This document shows positions 21,467 through 29,616 of a DNA stretch of 64,000 bases, piece by piece. The stretch comes from Pirellulaceae bacterium. Its GTDB lineage: Bacteria > Planctomycetota > Planctomycetia > Pirellulales > Pirellulaceae. The stretch spans positions 1 through 64,000 of the forward strand of contig JAHDXO010000023.1 of the NCBI GenBank assembly GCA_023382975.1, read 5' to 3'. The translations under genes and the position numbers were made by a program. Position 1 is the stretch's first letter, and each line of letters starts with the position of its first letter. The notes beneath the pieces are model-generated. The model did not search any database. It was not told where the DNA came from and worked only from the letters and a program-made list of their open reading frames with translations.

Positions 21467-21958
21467 CTACTGGTCGATCAACTCGCATTCGCCCCACTGG
21501 CCGTTGTCCTCGTCGACGGCGACGCGCAGACGCGCGGGGCGGATTCCGGCATGCTGCTGGAGACGGTCCAGCAAGCGGCGACCGATGTAGCGGGCCAGCA
21601 GTTCCGCGGTCGTGTTGGGAACCGGCAACAGCACGCAATCGCAACGAGGAAAAATCCAGCGACGCTCCTCGAACGTGACTTCGACCTCGGTCGGGCCGGG
21701 TTGAACGCGGATCGCCCGGTGCTGGGTCGGCAGCATCATGCGGTGATCCAGTTCGTCGGTGATCGCTTTCAAATTATCCCGCAGGAGAATGAAGTCGATG
21801 ACGTAGTGGTTCTCGTCCAGCGGACCTTCCACCTCGACGGCCACGCGGTAGTTGTGGCCGTGCAAACGCTCGCAGACGTCGCCCGCAAACGTGATGAAGT
21901 GGCCGGCACAGAAGACGTGGTACTCCTTGTCCAGTCGCACGCGATAAATCTCAGGCAT
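21467..21958 (-). CDS. queD: 6-pyruvoyl-tetrahydropterin synthase / 6-carboxytetrahydropterin synthase family
   Basis: This 163-residue protein belongs to the PTPS/QueD family, which converts dihydroneopterin triphosphate, for example to 6-carboxytetrahydropterin in queuosine synthesis. Zinc ligands are visible as His20 (AGHF) and His33/His35 (LHGHNY), and the catalytic Cys29 lies just before LHGH as in QueD. The segment YVIDFILLRDNLKAI followed by LDHRMM matches the conserved VIDF...LDH region, and NTTAELLA plus the C-terminal E(C)xL are also present. It is slightly longer than E. coli QueD (about 120). It sits within the minus-strand run between yceH and the adenine methylase; no other queuosine genes are visible, so a PTPS-like role in another pterin pathway cannot be excluded. 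Confidence 0.85.
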   Translation of the reverse strand: MPEIYRVRLDKEYHVFCAGHFITFAGDVCERLHGHNYRVAVEVEGPLDENHYVIDFILLRDNLKAITDELDHRMMLPTQHRAIRVQPGPTEVEVTFEERRWIFPRCDCVLLPVPNTTAELLARYIGRRLLDRLQQHAGIRPARLRVAVDEDNGQWGECELIDQ

Positions 21959-22012
21959 CGGTCAAACCTGCCGGAAAACAGGGAACGGAGAACTGTTTGG
22001 GGACGGCGAACG

Positions 22013-22741
22013 CTACTGGACCCGCGATCTTAAATGCTCGACCTCGCCCCGCAGATCGGCCAGTTCGGCGCGGAGATCCTGGATCTCGGAGCGGAGTTGA
22101 TCCATTTGCTCGTCGCGTCTTGACGAGGACTCGCGGGGCGGGCGTTCGACGTCGCCACTGCCGCCACTCGAATCGTGACTCAATTGCACGGCCCGCGTCT
22201 GGACCTCGGCCAGTTCCCGATCTTTGTACAATCCGTGCGAGACGACCTGGCCGCGGCCTTCGGGCGACAGCGAGAGCACCAATTTCTTCGCGATCAGCGA
22301 TTGCAGCACGGGCCGCAGTTCCTCCATGCCCGCGATGGGTTCCATCCGCGCCGCCCGGGCCCGCAGTTCGCCGACCGTTTGTTCCCCTCGCAGCAGCAAT
22401 TCAGCCATGACCGCCAGCTCGACCTTGTCGACGCCCAGCCAATCGTACATTTGATGCCGGAACTTCGGCACGCGTCCCGACGTCTGCACCTCGACCACGG
22501 CACCCATTTCCCGCAACTCTTCCAACACCACCTCGACGTCGTCGGTGGAAAGATTCATCTGCGGCGACCGATTGCTTTTCTGATTGCATCCGGCCGTCAG
22601 ACTGTTCAGCGTCATCGGGTAGGCGTCCGGCGTCGTCTTCGCCTTTTCGATCAAGACGCCGACGACTCGGCGTTGACGCGAGTTGAGCGCGCGCCACTTC
22701 GGCGATTTCGCTTCCGCAACATTCGACGGGGCAGTATCCAT
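22013..22741 (-). CDS. yceH: YceH family protein (DUF480/UPF0502)
   Basis: The 242-residue product shows the YceH pattern: LNSRQRRVVGVLIEKAKTTP (19-38), then YPMTLNSLTAGCNQKSNR, a winged-helix segment with EVVLEELREMGAVV, and a second helix-turn-helix copy with ELAVMAELLLRGEQTVGELR. The family is a duplicated winged-helix fold of unknown molecular function. The C-terminal 70 residues are charged and end in a heptad-like coiled coil (MDQLRSEIQDLRAELADLRGE), an extension also seen in longer family members. ATG 22741 follows GAGGGATTA. The gene starts 12 bases after the isomerase gene and is likely co-transcribed with it. Confidence 0.85.
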   Translation of the reverse strand: MDTAPSNVAEAKSPKWRALNSRQRRVVGVLIEKAKTTPDAYPMTLNSLTAGCNQKSNRSPQMNLSTDDVEVVLEELREMGAVVEVQTSGRVPKFRHQMYDWLGVDKVELAVMAELLLRGEQTVGELRARAARMEPIAGMEELRPVLQSLIAKKLVLSLSPEGRGQVVSHGLYKDRELAEVQTRAVQLSHDSSGGSGDVERPPRESSSRRDEQMDQLRSEIQDLRAELADLRGEVEHLRSRVQ

Positions 22742-22753
22742 TAATCCCTCTTT

Positions 22754-23701
22754 CTAACGCGGCAGTGCCGCAACCATTTCTTTCATGTACTTCAAACTCT
22801 CGCGAGCGATCGTCTCCGCCCCGGGCGAAACATCGAACACCTCGACCGAAACCCAGCCGCGGTAGTCGACGTCCCGAAGAGCCTGGAAGATTGGACCGAA
22901 ATCCAACGTCCCCATCCCCGGCCCGCGGCGATTGGGATCATTCGCGTGGAAATGCACCAGCCACTTGGCGTAGCGACGGATCAAATCGGACGGCGGAATG
23001 GACTCGCTGGTCATCGCCAAACAGTCCAGCAGCAGTTTACACTGCGGCGAATCGACTCTCTCGGCCAGTTCCACCGCTTCGGCAGCCGTCGCTAAAAAGG
23101 TCGTCGTCCGAGGACTCAACGGCTCCAAGGCCAAAACCACGTTGCATTCCGCCAAAACGGGCACAACTCGCTGCAACACTTCCGCGGCGTGGTTCATCGC
23201 CTGCTGCCGCTCGACGCCCGGCAGCAGGTTCCGCTGCTGAGGCGACCCGAACACCATCACGCTCCCGCCAAGATCGCGGCAAAAACGGGCGAGTTCGCCC
23301 AAATAGTCCGCGGTGGCGGTTCGGACGACGCGATCCGGATGCGTCAGGTGGAATCCTTCCGTCTTCGACAGCAGCCAGTGCAAGGCGCACAATTGCACCC
23401 CGGCATCCTCCGCCGCCTTCCGAAGCGAATCGCGCTGATGCTGGGAGATCTTTCGGACGTCCGGATTCAAGGTGAACGGAGCAATCTCCACGCCCGTGTA
23501 ACCGGTTTCGGCAAGTGTGCGAAAAATCCGCGGCTGATCCCAATCGCCAAATGTCTCGTTGCACATTGCAAAACGCCAGCGATGTCCGCCGGCGGCTGTC
23601 GGCTGGTTCGCGCCCAGCAGCCCGGTCGCCGACAGCATCGCGCCCGCAGCGGAAGCCGACACGAGCCGTTCAAGGAAGCGGCGACGATGGTGGGTATTCA
23701 T
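22754..23701 (-). CDS. Sugar phosphate isomerase/epimerase family protein with Tat-type signal
   Basis: The 315-residue product begins with a twin-arginine-like leader (HHRRRFLERLVSASAAGA) followed by a hydrophobic stretch, predicting export in folded form. The rest is a xylose-isomerase-like TIM barrel (AP_endonuc_2 family): FAMCNETFG at the first strand, GYTGVEIAPF, ALHWLL, LALEPLSPRTT (a metal-ligand Glu), LLLDCLAM, HFHANDPNRRGPG and WVSVEVFD. This family interconverts sugars in planctomycete carbohydrate metabolism, but the substrate is not evident. I chose ATG 23701, preceded by GGGAG eight bases upstream; a TTG nine codons earlier is less likely. It lies 27 bases after trxB in the same operon. 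Confidence 0.82.
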   Translation of the reverse strand: MNTHHRRRFLERLVSASAAGAMLSATGLLGANQPTAAGGHRWRFAMCNETFGDWDQPRIFRTLAETGYTGVEIAPFTLNPDVRKISQHQRDSLRKAAEDAGVQLCALHWLLSKTEGFHLTHPDRVVRTATADYLGELARFCRDLGGSVMVFGSPQQRNLLPGVERQQAMNHAAEVLQRVVPVLAECNVVLALEPLSPRTTTFLATAAEAVELAERVDSPQCKLLLDCLAMTSESIPPSDLIRRYAKWLVHFHANDPNRRGPGMGTLDFGPIFQALRDVDYRGWVSVEVFDVSPGAETIARESLKYMKEMVAALPR

Positions 23702-23728
23702 TCGACGAACTCCCGATTCGCGGGACAA

Positions 23729-24787
23729 TTAATGGCCTTTTTCCGCCAAGTAACGTTCGGCATCCAAGGCAGCCATACAGCCCGTTCCCGCCGACGTGAT
23801 CGCTTGGCGATAGTAGTCGTCCGCAACATCTCCCGCCGCGAAGACTCCTTCGACGCTGGTGTACGTCCGAAAACGAGATGTCCAAGTCAAGTAACCCTTC
23901 TCGTTCATCTCCAGCTTGCCCTTCAAGAAGCCCGTGTTGGGTGTGTGGCCGATGGCCAGGAAGATTCCGGAGACGTCGACGTCGGCCGTCGAGTCATCCA
24001 CCGTGCTGCTCAACCGCATTGCGGTCACGCCGTCCTTATCGTCGCCCAGCACTTCCTGAAGGACGTGGTTCCAAACGATCTCGATCTTCTTGTTGTTCAG
24101 CGCACGATCCTGCATGATCTTCGAGGCCCGCAGCGCATCGCGGCGATGCACCAAGTAGACCTTCGAGGCAAACGCGGTCAGATAGGTCGCTTCTTCAATT
24201 GCCGAATCGCCACCGCCGATGACCGCCAACGGCTTGTTGCGAAACCGGGGCAGCGCACCATCGCAAACGGCACACGCGCTGACGCCGCGGTTCTTGAATT
24301 TCTCTTCCGATTCCAGTCCCAGGTAATTCGCCCGAGCACCGGTGGCGACGATCACCGTATGCGTCTCGACCGGTTCCCCGTCGCCTGGAATCACCCGCAG
24401 GGGACGCCCGGAAAAATCGACGTCCACGATGTCGTCACCTACGACGCGAGTGCCGAAGTTCAACGCCTGCTGCTTCATCAGCTCCATCAATTCAACGCCT
24501 TGAACGGCGTAGTGGGGACGTCCATCCTTCTCGTGCCCTTTCGGCACGGGCGGCAGATTCCAGTGCCGATCCTTGGCGACTGCGCTCTCGACGAATGCTC
24601 GAATGTCGCCCGCTGGAAATCCAGCAAAATTTTCAACTTCGGTAGTATAGGCAAGCTGGCCTAGCGGGATCATGTCTTGCTTCACGGTCCCTTCGAACAA
24701 AAGCGGGTTCAGATTAGCACGTGCGGCGTAGATGGCGGCGGACCAACCAGCAGGTCCGCTTCCGATGATTACTACTCGTTCGGGCAC
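23729..24787 (-). CDS. trxB: Thioredoxin-disulfide reductase
   Basis: The 352-residue flavoprotein reduces thioredoxin with NADPH. It shows the FAD-binding GSGPAG (9-14), the redox-active CAVC (172-175), the NADPH-binding GGGDSA (191-196), GHTPNT, and the C-terminal FAD motif GVFAAGDVAD. It starts at GTG 24787, with AAGGAG seven bases upstream. It is about 30 residues longer than E. coli TrxB because of an insert around residues 75-98 (KDRHWNLPPVPKGHEKDGR) between the FAD segment and the ELMKQQA helix. It is the first gene of the minus-strand run and has its own candidate promoter. A peroxiredoxin that could be its ultimate electron sink is encoded at 33420-34019. Confidence 0.93.
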   Translation of the reverse strand: MPERVVIIGSGPAGWSAAIYAARANLNPLLFEGTVKQDMIPLGQLAYTTEVENFAGFPAGDIRAFVESAVAKDRHWNLPPVPKGHEKDGRPHYAVQGVELMELMKQQALNFGTRVVGDDIVDVDFSGRPLRVIPGDGEPVETHTVIVATGARANYLGLESEEKFKNRGVSACAVCDGALPRFRNKPLAVIGGGDSAIEEATYLTAFASKVYLVHRRDALRASKIMQDRALNNKKIEIVWNHVLQEVLGDDKDGVTAMRLSSTVDDSTADVDVSGIFLAIGHTPNTGFLKGKLEMNEKGYLTWTSRFRTYTSVEGVFAAGDVADDYYRQAITSAGTGCMAALDAERYLAEKGH

Positions 24788-24842
24788 TTCGTGGCTCCTT
24801 CGTTTCAGGGAGAATGCTCAGTCGTGCGTCAGGCAACCGGGG

Positions 24843-24871
24843 ATTATAGAAGTTGACACCGATCCGGGAAA
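24843..24871 (-). promoter_or_regulatory. Candidate promoter of trxB
   Basis: A perfect TATAAT lies on the minus strand at 24848-24843, with a weak -35 (TTTCCC, 24871-24866) after 17 bases. It is about 56 bases upstream of the trxB GTG. It overlaps a candidate promoter on the other strand. Confidence 0.45.
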
Positions 24872-24882
24872 TCGGGTACACC
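24853..24882 (+). promoter_or_regulatory. Candidate promoter of the lipoprotein gene
   Basis: Consensus TTGACA (24853-24858) is followed after 18 bases by TACACC (24877-24882), a weak -10. It is about 80 bases upstream of ATG 24962 and overlaps the opposing trxB promoter, so the two could interfere. Confidence 0.3.
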
Positions 24883-24961
24883 CCCCGCAGCGGTTCTGGA
24901 TTGTTGACAAACAACGCCGAAGACCCACGCAGTTGATTCCACTCCAGCCGGAGACGAGATC

Positions 24962-26401
24962 ATGGCAAGCTGCCGCGACAAGACTCTTGGACAAATTCCA
25001 CACGGCATGGGCACACCGAAACGGTTGTTGGCGGTCGTCTTGACAAGTTTCGCGGCGTTGTTGGTGGTCGTCGGTTGCAGTCGGCAGTCGGACTCGCCCG
25101 TCGCCGCTCCGCCGCTTTCCGAGTCGGAGGCCATCCTGCGTCGGATGATCGAAATCTACCGCGATGCCCGAACCTACGCCGATCAAGGCGTCGTCCGCCT
25201 GCGGTATCGGTCCGACGGGCAATGGATCGAGGATGAGGGCCGGCTGGCAGTACGTTTCGAGCGTCCCAATCGACTGCTGGTTCGAGTCTACCAATTGACC
25301 TTGGCTAGCGACGGCCAGCGCTGGCAAGTCCATGTCGCTGATCCTCAAACGCGGGATCTGGATGGTCAGATTGTCGTCCGATCGGCTCCCGAACAAGCTC
25401 GGCTGGAGGACATCTACGACGAGCCCGTGACCAGGGACGTGATCGCCGGCGGAATCGGTGGCCCGCCCGTGACGCTCGAACTGTTGCTGAGCGACGCCCC
25501 ACTGGCACATCTGTTCGACCCTGCGGTTCGTCGCGAGCTGTTGGCCGGCCAGTCGATCGGAGGTCGGGAATGTCATCGCGTGCAGGTGGCGCTGGAGGAG
25601 GGGCCGGTCGTGTTCTGGATCGACCGTCAATCGCATTTGCTGCGGAGACTGGAGTATCCGACGGACCGACTCAAGACGCGATTGGATCCCGGTGGAACGA
25701 TCCAGGATCTATCGCTGATCGCCGATTTCCGCGAAGCGAGTGTGAACGCTGATCTCGGCGGCGACGAATTCTCATTCCGGATACCGAGCGATGCGAAGAT
25801 TGTCAGTCGATTTGTTCTGCCACCGAGACCGTTGCCGTCCGACTTGCTTGGACGTTTGCCGGAGGCGTTTCACTTCGTCGACCTGAATTCGGGAAAGTTG
25901 AGTCAGGAGTCCCTGTTGGGAAAGACCGTGGTGCTCGCGTGGTTCAACATTCATCCGGCATCGGAACTGTGTCTGAAGCAATTGGCGGAAGTCCGCCGCG
26001 GCATTGCCGAAGACGAGCCGGTCGTTTTCCTGGCGGTCTGCACCGAGCCGACGACGGTCGGCAATCTGCAGTTGACGCGCCTGACCGATTCGTGGCATCT
26101 GGGTTTGCCTATCGTCCGCGACTTGGCCGCTTGTGGCCGAGACGTTTTCGATATCCCGGGCGCACCGACCGTGGTGGTACTGGACCCGCGCGGCGTCGTT
26201 CAAGGTTTCGAGGTCGGCGCCAATCCGGCCCTCGCCGAAATCCTCCCCCACGTAGTGCGCCACGTCGTCGCGGGCCAGGATCTGGCCGGAACCATGGTGG
26301 CACAATTCCAGCAACAACAGGAAACTTACCACCGAACCTTGCTCGAAGTACTTCAGGTTCCCCTTCAAGGCGACTCGTCCGCCCCTCGATCGCTCCGATA
26401 A
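24962..26401 (+). CDS. Lipoprotein with LolA/DUF2092-like domain and thioredoxin-like C-terminus
   Basis: The 479-residue product has a lipoprotein signal ending in VVVGC (Cys39), so it is probably anchored on the periplasmic side. Residues about 50-300 (YADQGVVRLRYR... RLAVRFERPNRLLVRVYQ... FWIDRQSHLLRRLEYP... EFSFRIPSDAKIV) resemble the LolA/DUF2092-type beta-sheet proteins that bind lipid or polymer. Residues about 310-450 look like an AhpC/TlpA thioredoxin fold (LGKTVVLAWFNIHPASELC ... IPGAPTVVVLDPRGVV). The CxxC motif is replaced by SELC, so ordinary disulfide exchange is unlikely. ATG 24962 is preceded by GGAG; an ATG at 25007 lacks a ribosome site. The combination is common in planctomycetes, but the function is unknown to me. 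Confidence 0.75.
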   Translation: MASCRDKTLGQIPHGMGTPKRLLAVVLTSFAALLVVVGCSRQSDSPVAAPPLSESEAILRRMIEIYRDARTYADQGVVRLRYRSDGQWIEDEGRLAVRFERPNRLLVRVYQLTLASDGQRWQVHVADPQTRDLDGQIVVRSAPEQARLEDIYDEPVTRDVIAGGIGGPPVTLELLLSDAPLAHLFDPAVRRELLAGQSIGGRECHRVQVALEEGPVVFWIDRQSHLLRRLEYPTDRLKTRLDPGGTIQDLSLIADFREASVNADLGGDEFSFRIPSDAKIVSRFVLPPRPLPSDLLGRLPEAFHFVDLNSGKLSQESLLGKTVVLAWFNIHPASELCLKQLAEVRRGIAEDEPVVFLAVCTEPTTVGNLQLTRLTDSWHLGLPIVRDLAACGRDVFDIPGAPTVVVLDPRGVVQGFEVGANPALAEILPHVVRHVVAGQDLAGTMVAQFQQQQETYHRTLLEVLQVPLQGDSSAPRSLR

Positions 26402-26775
26402 CGGCCCCTCTCCGCGAGATGAGCCGCCGTCTCGACACCGGCTCTCTCCATCTCTGCCACATCCCCGCCACGACGTCACCGAGCAGCGGAAGTCTCCGCC
26501 GTCTCAACTTACCAAATCGCTACAGCCATCCCATCCGGCAAAATCCACCAGTCGGTTTACGTAACCTGTTTGCTTTGGGCTAAACAGCAAAAATGCAAAA
26601 GACGTGCGGCCGATAGAACTCGTAGTCGCTCAGGGAGGGATCAAGTTTGTCAGGCGACGTCGCCTTGGGCGGTGTAGCGTTCGAGGGATCAAGCGCGAAT
26701 TGTCGTCTGGCGACTGGCGTGTTGCGCCACTGAGTTTGTGTACCGTACTGTCACTCGTTCGAAGGAGTCTCCACA
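26402..26775. other. Intergenic region upstream of the QKGC-repeat gene
   Basis: This 374-base gap carries no convincing gene. It must hold the promoter and leader of the repeat-protein gene, whose ribosome site AAGGAG is at the right end. A small stem (TTTGCT...AGCAAA near 26570-26592) is visible but weak. I see no riboswitch I can name. Confidence 0.5.
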
Positions 26776-27414
26776 ATGAAACGTCGTATCGTGTTGGCGG
26801 CCTTGGTGGTTGCCGGTTTGTGTGTGGCGGGAACGAATGCCCAGGCATTCGAGATGTTCAGCTCGCTGCGCGCCGGCGATGGCTGGGTCCAGAAAGACGC
26901 CACGCAGAAGGGACATGTCCAGAAGGGCTGCGAGCAGAAGGCGGCTGTCCAGAAGGGCTGCGAACAAAAAGGTTCCGTCCAGAAGGGCTGCGCCCAGAAG
27001 GCGGCTGTCCAGAAGGGTTGCGAACAGAAGGGTTGTGCCCAGAAGGGCTGCGAGCAAAAAGGCTGCGAGCAGAAGGCCATTGGTGGACGATGGCACGTTC
27101 AGAAGCCCGCTCTGTTCGCCGGTCTGCACACCCAGAAGGCATGTGGCCCCAAGTGCGCCGCGCCGGTCCAGAAGGGTTGCGAACAAAAGGGTTGCGTCCA
27201 GAAGGGCTGCGAACAAAAGGGTTGCGCCCAGAAGGCCGCTCCTTGCGTTCAGAAGAGCTGGGCTCCCCGGATGAGCTTCCAGAAAGCAGCGCCCTGCGGC
27301 AAGGGCTGCGAGCAGAAGGGTTGCGAGCAGAAGGGTTGCGCCCAAAAGGGATGCGAGCAGAAGGGTTCCGTGCAGAAGCACTGCGCTCAGAAAGGTCACA
27401 CTCAGAAGGCCTAA
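26776..27414 (+). CDS. Secreted Gln-Lys-Gly-Cys pentapeptide-repeat protein
   Basis: I do not recognise this family. The 212-residue product has a clear signal peptide (MKRRIVLAALVVAGLCVAGTNAQA) with a likely cut after AQA. The mature part is almost wholly built from five-residue units of the form (V/E/A)QKG(C/S), with 29 QK pairs and about 20 cysteines. Two short non-repeat spacers are present (AIGGRWHVQKPALFAGLHTQ and PCVQKSWAPRMSFQK). ATG 26776 follows AAGGAG eight bases upstream, and a strong terminator follows the gene, both of which support a real transcription unit. Plausible roles are a disulfide- or isopeptide-crosslinked wall component or a thiol metal binder. Alternating charge (E before QK, K within) makes it very hydrophilic. 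Function is inference only. Confidence 0.75.
   Translation: MKRRIVLAALVVAGLCVAGTNAQAFEMFSSLRAGDGWVQKDATQKGHVQKGCEQKAAVQKGCEQKGSVQKGCAQKAAVQKGCEQKGCAQKGCEQKGCEQKAIGGRWHVQKPALFAGLHTQKACGPKCAAPVQKGCEQKGCVQKGCEQKGCAQKAAPCVQKSWAPRMSFQKAAPCGKGCEQKGCEQKGCAQKGCEQKGSVQKHCAQKGHTQKA
26890..27411 (+). repeat. 15-base coding tandem repeats (QKGCx units)
   Basis: The DNA is built from near-identical 15-base units of the type CAGAAGGGCTGCGAG, in two main arrays (about 26890-27080 and 27165-27235) and a third near 27300-27411. The units vary at AAG/AAA and GGC/GGT wobble positions, so the protein repeat is conserved beyond simple DNA duplication. Such arrays are prone to copy-number change by slippage. Confidence 0.85.
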
Positions 27415-27482
27415 GCTGACCTTGCGAATTCGCATCGAACCGATTGCGGGCGACTTCTCCGCGCGGTGAACGACCGAAACCC

Positions 27483-27517
27483 AAACAGCCCTCGCCGAAA
27501 TTCGGCGAGGGCTGTTT
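27483..27517. terminator. Bidirectional rho-independent terminator
   Basis: Two perfect 17-base inverted arms, AAACAGCCCTCGCCGAA (27483-27499) and its complement (27501-27517), form a very stable hairpin. GTTTGTTTG follows on the plus strand. It lies between the convergent repeat-protein gene and the adenosyltransferase gene and can serve both. Confidence 0.85.
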
Positions 27518-27562
27518 GTTTGCGCACCGCGAAAACCTACAGCCGCGGTCGAACTCGTTCAG

Positions 27563-28123
27563 CTAGTCGCGCGCATCGTGTTTCCGCCAGGGCACGTCCG
27601 CAACTCCTGCGGCTTGATTGGCAGCCCGGGCAAGCAGGAAGAGCAGGTCGCCGAGGCGGTTCAAGTATCCAACCACGTTGTCCGACACGTGGACGGGATC
27701 GGACTGGTACAGCGTCACCACGCGGCGCTCCGCGCGCCGGCACACCGTGCGGGCGACATGCAGCAGGGCCGATGTTTCGGCGCCCCCCGGCAGAATGAAC
27801 TGTTTGAGCGGAGGAAGCTGGCCGTCAAAATCATCGATCTCGTGCTCCAGCGTCTCGATCATGGCAAGGTCGACCATCGGCAATCCGTAGGCTTCCGGAT
27901 GGGGACAAGCCAGTTCGGCGCCGACATCGAACAATTCGTGCTGCACTCGCGATAGCAAACGGTCGATATCTGCCGGCAGTCCGGCGGAACGGGCCAGTCC
28001 CAGGTGTGCGTTGAGTTCGTCCACTCCGCCACAGGCCTCGACTCGCACGTGATCCTTGCTCACGCGGGGCCCGGCCAACAGTCCTGTCGTTCCGCCGTCT
28101 CCCGTCTTCGTGTAGATTTTCAT
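27563..28123 (-). CDS. ATP:cob(I)alamin adenosyltransferase (PduO type)
   Basis: The 186-residue enzyme would attach the adenosyl group of ATP to cob(I)alamin to make coenzyme B12. It opens with the PduO signature MKIYTKTGDGGTTGL, has VDELNAHLGLAR (GG.DELNA), DVGAELA, FILPGG, the ATP-contacting RTVCRRAERR segment, and NRLGDLLFLLAR near the C-terminus. The length is normal for the family. I chose ATG 28123 because GGAGG precedes it and the signature begins there; the frame is open to 28174 but that extension lacks similarity. It lies 47 bases downstream of miaB and is probably co-transcribed, ending at the shared terminator. Confidence 0.92.
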   Translation of the reverse strand: MKIYTKTGDGGTTGLLAGPRVSKDHVRVEACGGVDELNAHLGLARSAGLPADIDRLLSRVQHELFDVGAELACPHPEAYGLPMVDLAMIETLEHEIDDFDGQLPPLKQFILPGGAETSALLHVARTVCRRAERRVVTLYQSDPVHVSDNVVGYLNRLGDLLFLLARAANQAAGVADVPWRKHDARD

Positions 28124-28170
28124 CCGGATTGATCCTCCACCGGGAAGTTTAGCAGTGCGGCAATGGGCTT

Positions 28171-29616
28171 TCACACCCGGACTGGCGACGAAGCTAGTAC
28201 GTCGAGGGCGTGAAGTTCGGGCCCGGCATGGCCCGTGACCACTTGGCCAATCAGGGTGTGAGCCGTGCAGTCGGCGACCCTTACGGGAAGCAATTCACCC
28301 ACCAACCGGAGACTGCCGTCGAACACGACGATGCGGTCGCACATGGTGCGGCCGGTCAATTGCAGAATTGGACCGTCCGCGCCGCTCTTCTCTGCCGCTT
28401 TGCTCGGACCTTCGACGAGGACTTCGACGGTCTGGCCCAGCATCCGCTGATTGTCTTCTTCGCTGATCGCGTCTTGGAGGGCCAGCAACTGGTGATTGCG
28501 CCGACGCTTGACCTCTTCGGGGACATCGTCCGGCAGACGTTCGGCCGCCTTGGTGCCGGAACGCACGCTGTACTTAAAAATAAAACTGTTCTTGAAGCGG
28601 CACTCCCGAACCATCTGCACCGTGCCTTCGAAGTCCTCGTCGGTTTCTCCGCTGAATCCGACGATGAAGTCGCTGGACACCGCGGCGCCGGGCAGCCAAT
28701 CGCGAATCCGCTGCATCATCTCGCGATAGTCTTCGACCGTGTAGCCCCGTTTCATCCGCTGGAGAACCTGGTTCGAGCCGCTCTGTAAGGGAACGTGCAG
28801 ATACGTCGAGCACTTCGGTAGGTCGCGCACCGCTTGCAACAACTCGCGGCTCATATCCTTCGGGTAGTTCGTGACGAACTTCAGACGCATGAGGCCATCG
28901 ATGTCGTGGATCTTGTACAGCAGATCGGCCAAGGTCGTTGTTCGTTCGCCGTCCCGGTATCGGTAGCTGTTGACCGTCTGGCCGAGCAGCGTGATCTCCT
29001 TGCAGCCCTGGTCGGCCAGCAAGCGAGCTTCGGCGAGAATCTCTTCGGGTGGTCTGCCCTGTTCGGGACCGCGCGTCATGGGAACCACACAGTACGTGCA
29101 GAACTTGTCGCAGCCGATTTGGATTCGCAAATAGGCCTGAAACGGCGTCGGCCGCATCTCAGGGTCGCGCAGCGGGTCGAACGTTTCGTGGCTGCGGCGA
29201 ATCGATTCGGTCGAACCGTCCCGGCGCCCGAGACTCAGCGCCGCTTGCCGACCATCGCCTTGCCGAACTCGCTCGATCAAGTCGGCCGTCTGACTGAGTT
29301 GTCCGGGGCCCACGATCAAGTCGACGTACGGCGCCCGTTCGAAGATCAGTTGCTGGTCCTTTTGAGCCATACAGCCCAGCACGCCGATGATTTTTTCCGG
29401 GTGCTTCTGCTTGAGCCGCCGAAGTTTACCCAGCGCGCTGTAGACTTTCTCTTCCGCGTGCTGACGCACGCTGCAAGTGTTGAACAAAATGGTATCGGCC
29501 GCCGACGGATCTTCGACCAATTCGTAGCCGTGGCGTCGCAGACTGGCCACGACCATTTCGCTGTCCAGCACGTTCATCTGGCAACCGACCGTCTCGAGAT
29601 ATAGCAATTGTGGCAT
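28171..29616 (-). CDS. miaB: tRNA-2-methylthio-N6-dimethylallyladenosine synthase
   Basis: The 481-residue radical-SAM enzyme adds the methylthio group to i6A37 of tRNAs reading UNN codons. The N-terminal UPF0004 domain supplies three cluster cysteines (Cys12, Cys48, Cys82) and the radical-SAM motif is Cys169-xxx-Cys173-xx-Cys176 (GCDKFCTYC). A TRAM domain follows near the C-terminus (GPILQLTGRTMCDRIVVF). Length and order match MiaB rather than MtaB or RimO; the sequence after the radical-SAM cysteines (VVPMTRGPEQGR) is slightly unusual compared with the common VVPYVRG. ATG 29616 has no clear ribosome site. Confidence 0.93.
   Translation of the reverse strand: MPQLLYLETVGCQMNVLDSEMVVASLRRHGYELVEDPSAADTILFNTCSVRQHAEEKVYSALGKLRRLKQKHPEKIIGVLGCMAQKDQQLIFERAPYVDLIVGPGQLSQTADLIERVRQGDGRQAALSLGRRDGSTESIRRSHETFDPLRDPEMRPTPFQAYLRIQIGCDKFCTYCVVPMTRGPEQGRPPEEILAEARLLADQGCKEITLLGQTVNSYRYRDGERTTTLADLLYKIHDIDGLMRLKFVTNYPKDMSRELLQAVRDLPKCSTYLHVPLQSGSNQVLQRMKRGYTVEDYREMMQRIRDWLPGAAVSSDFIVGFSGETDEDFEGTVQMVRECRFKNSFIFKYSVRSGTKAAERLPDDVPEEVKRRRNHQLLALQDAISEEDNQRMLGQTVEVLVEGPSKAAEKSGADGPILQLTGRTMCDRIVVFDGSLRLVGELLPVRVADCTAHTLIGQVVTGHAGPELHALDVLASSPVRV

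Noticed and set aside
26404..26775. Possible riboswitch or structured leader upstream of the repeat-protein gene
   Set aside because: Only a weak short stem is visible; no conserved class signature could be recognised by eye.
26604..27419. Plus-strand second frame rich in RPEGLRAEG repeats
   Set aside because: Also a shadow of the 15-base repeat in another frame; no start context and no signal peptide.
26689..27435. Minus-strand frame of 248 residues with ATLLFATLLDA-like leucine-rich pentads
   Set aside because: It is the exact antisense of the QKGC repeats; the plus-strand frame has a signal peptide, ribosome site and terminator, so the pentapeptide-like look is a shadow.
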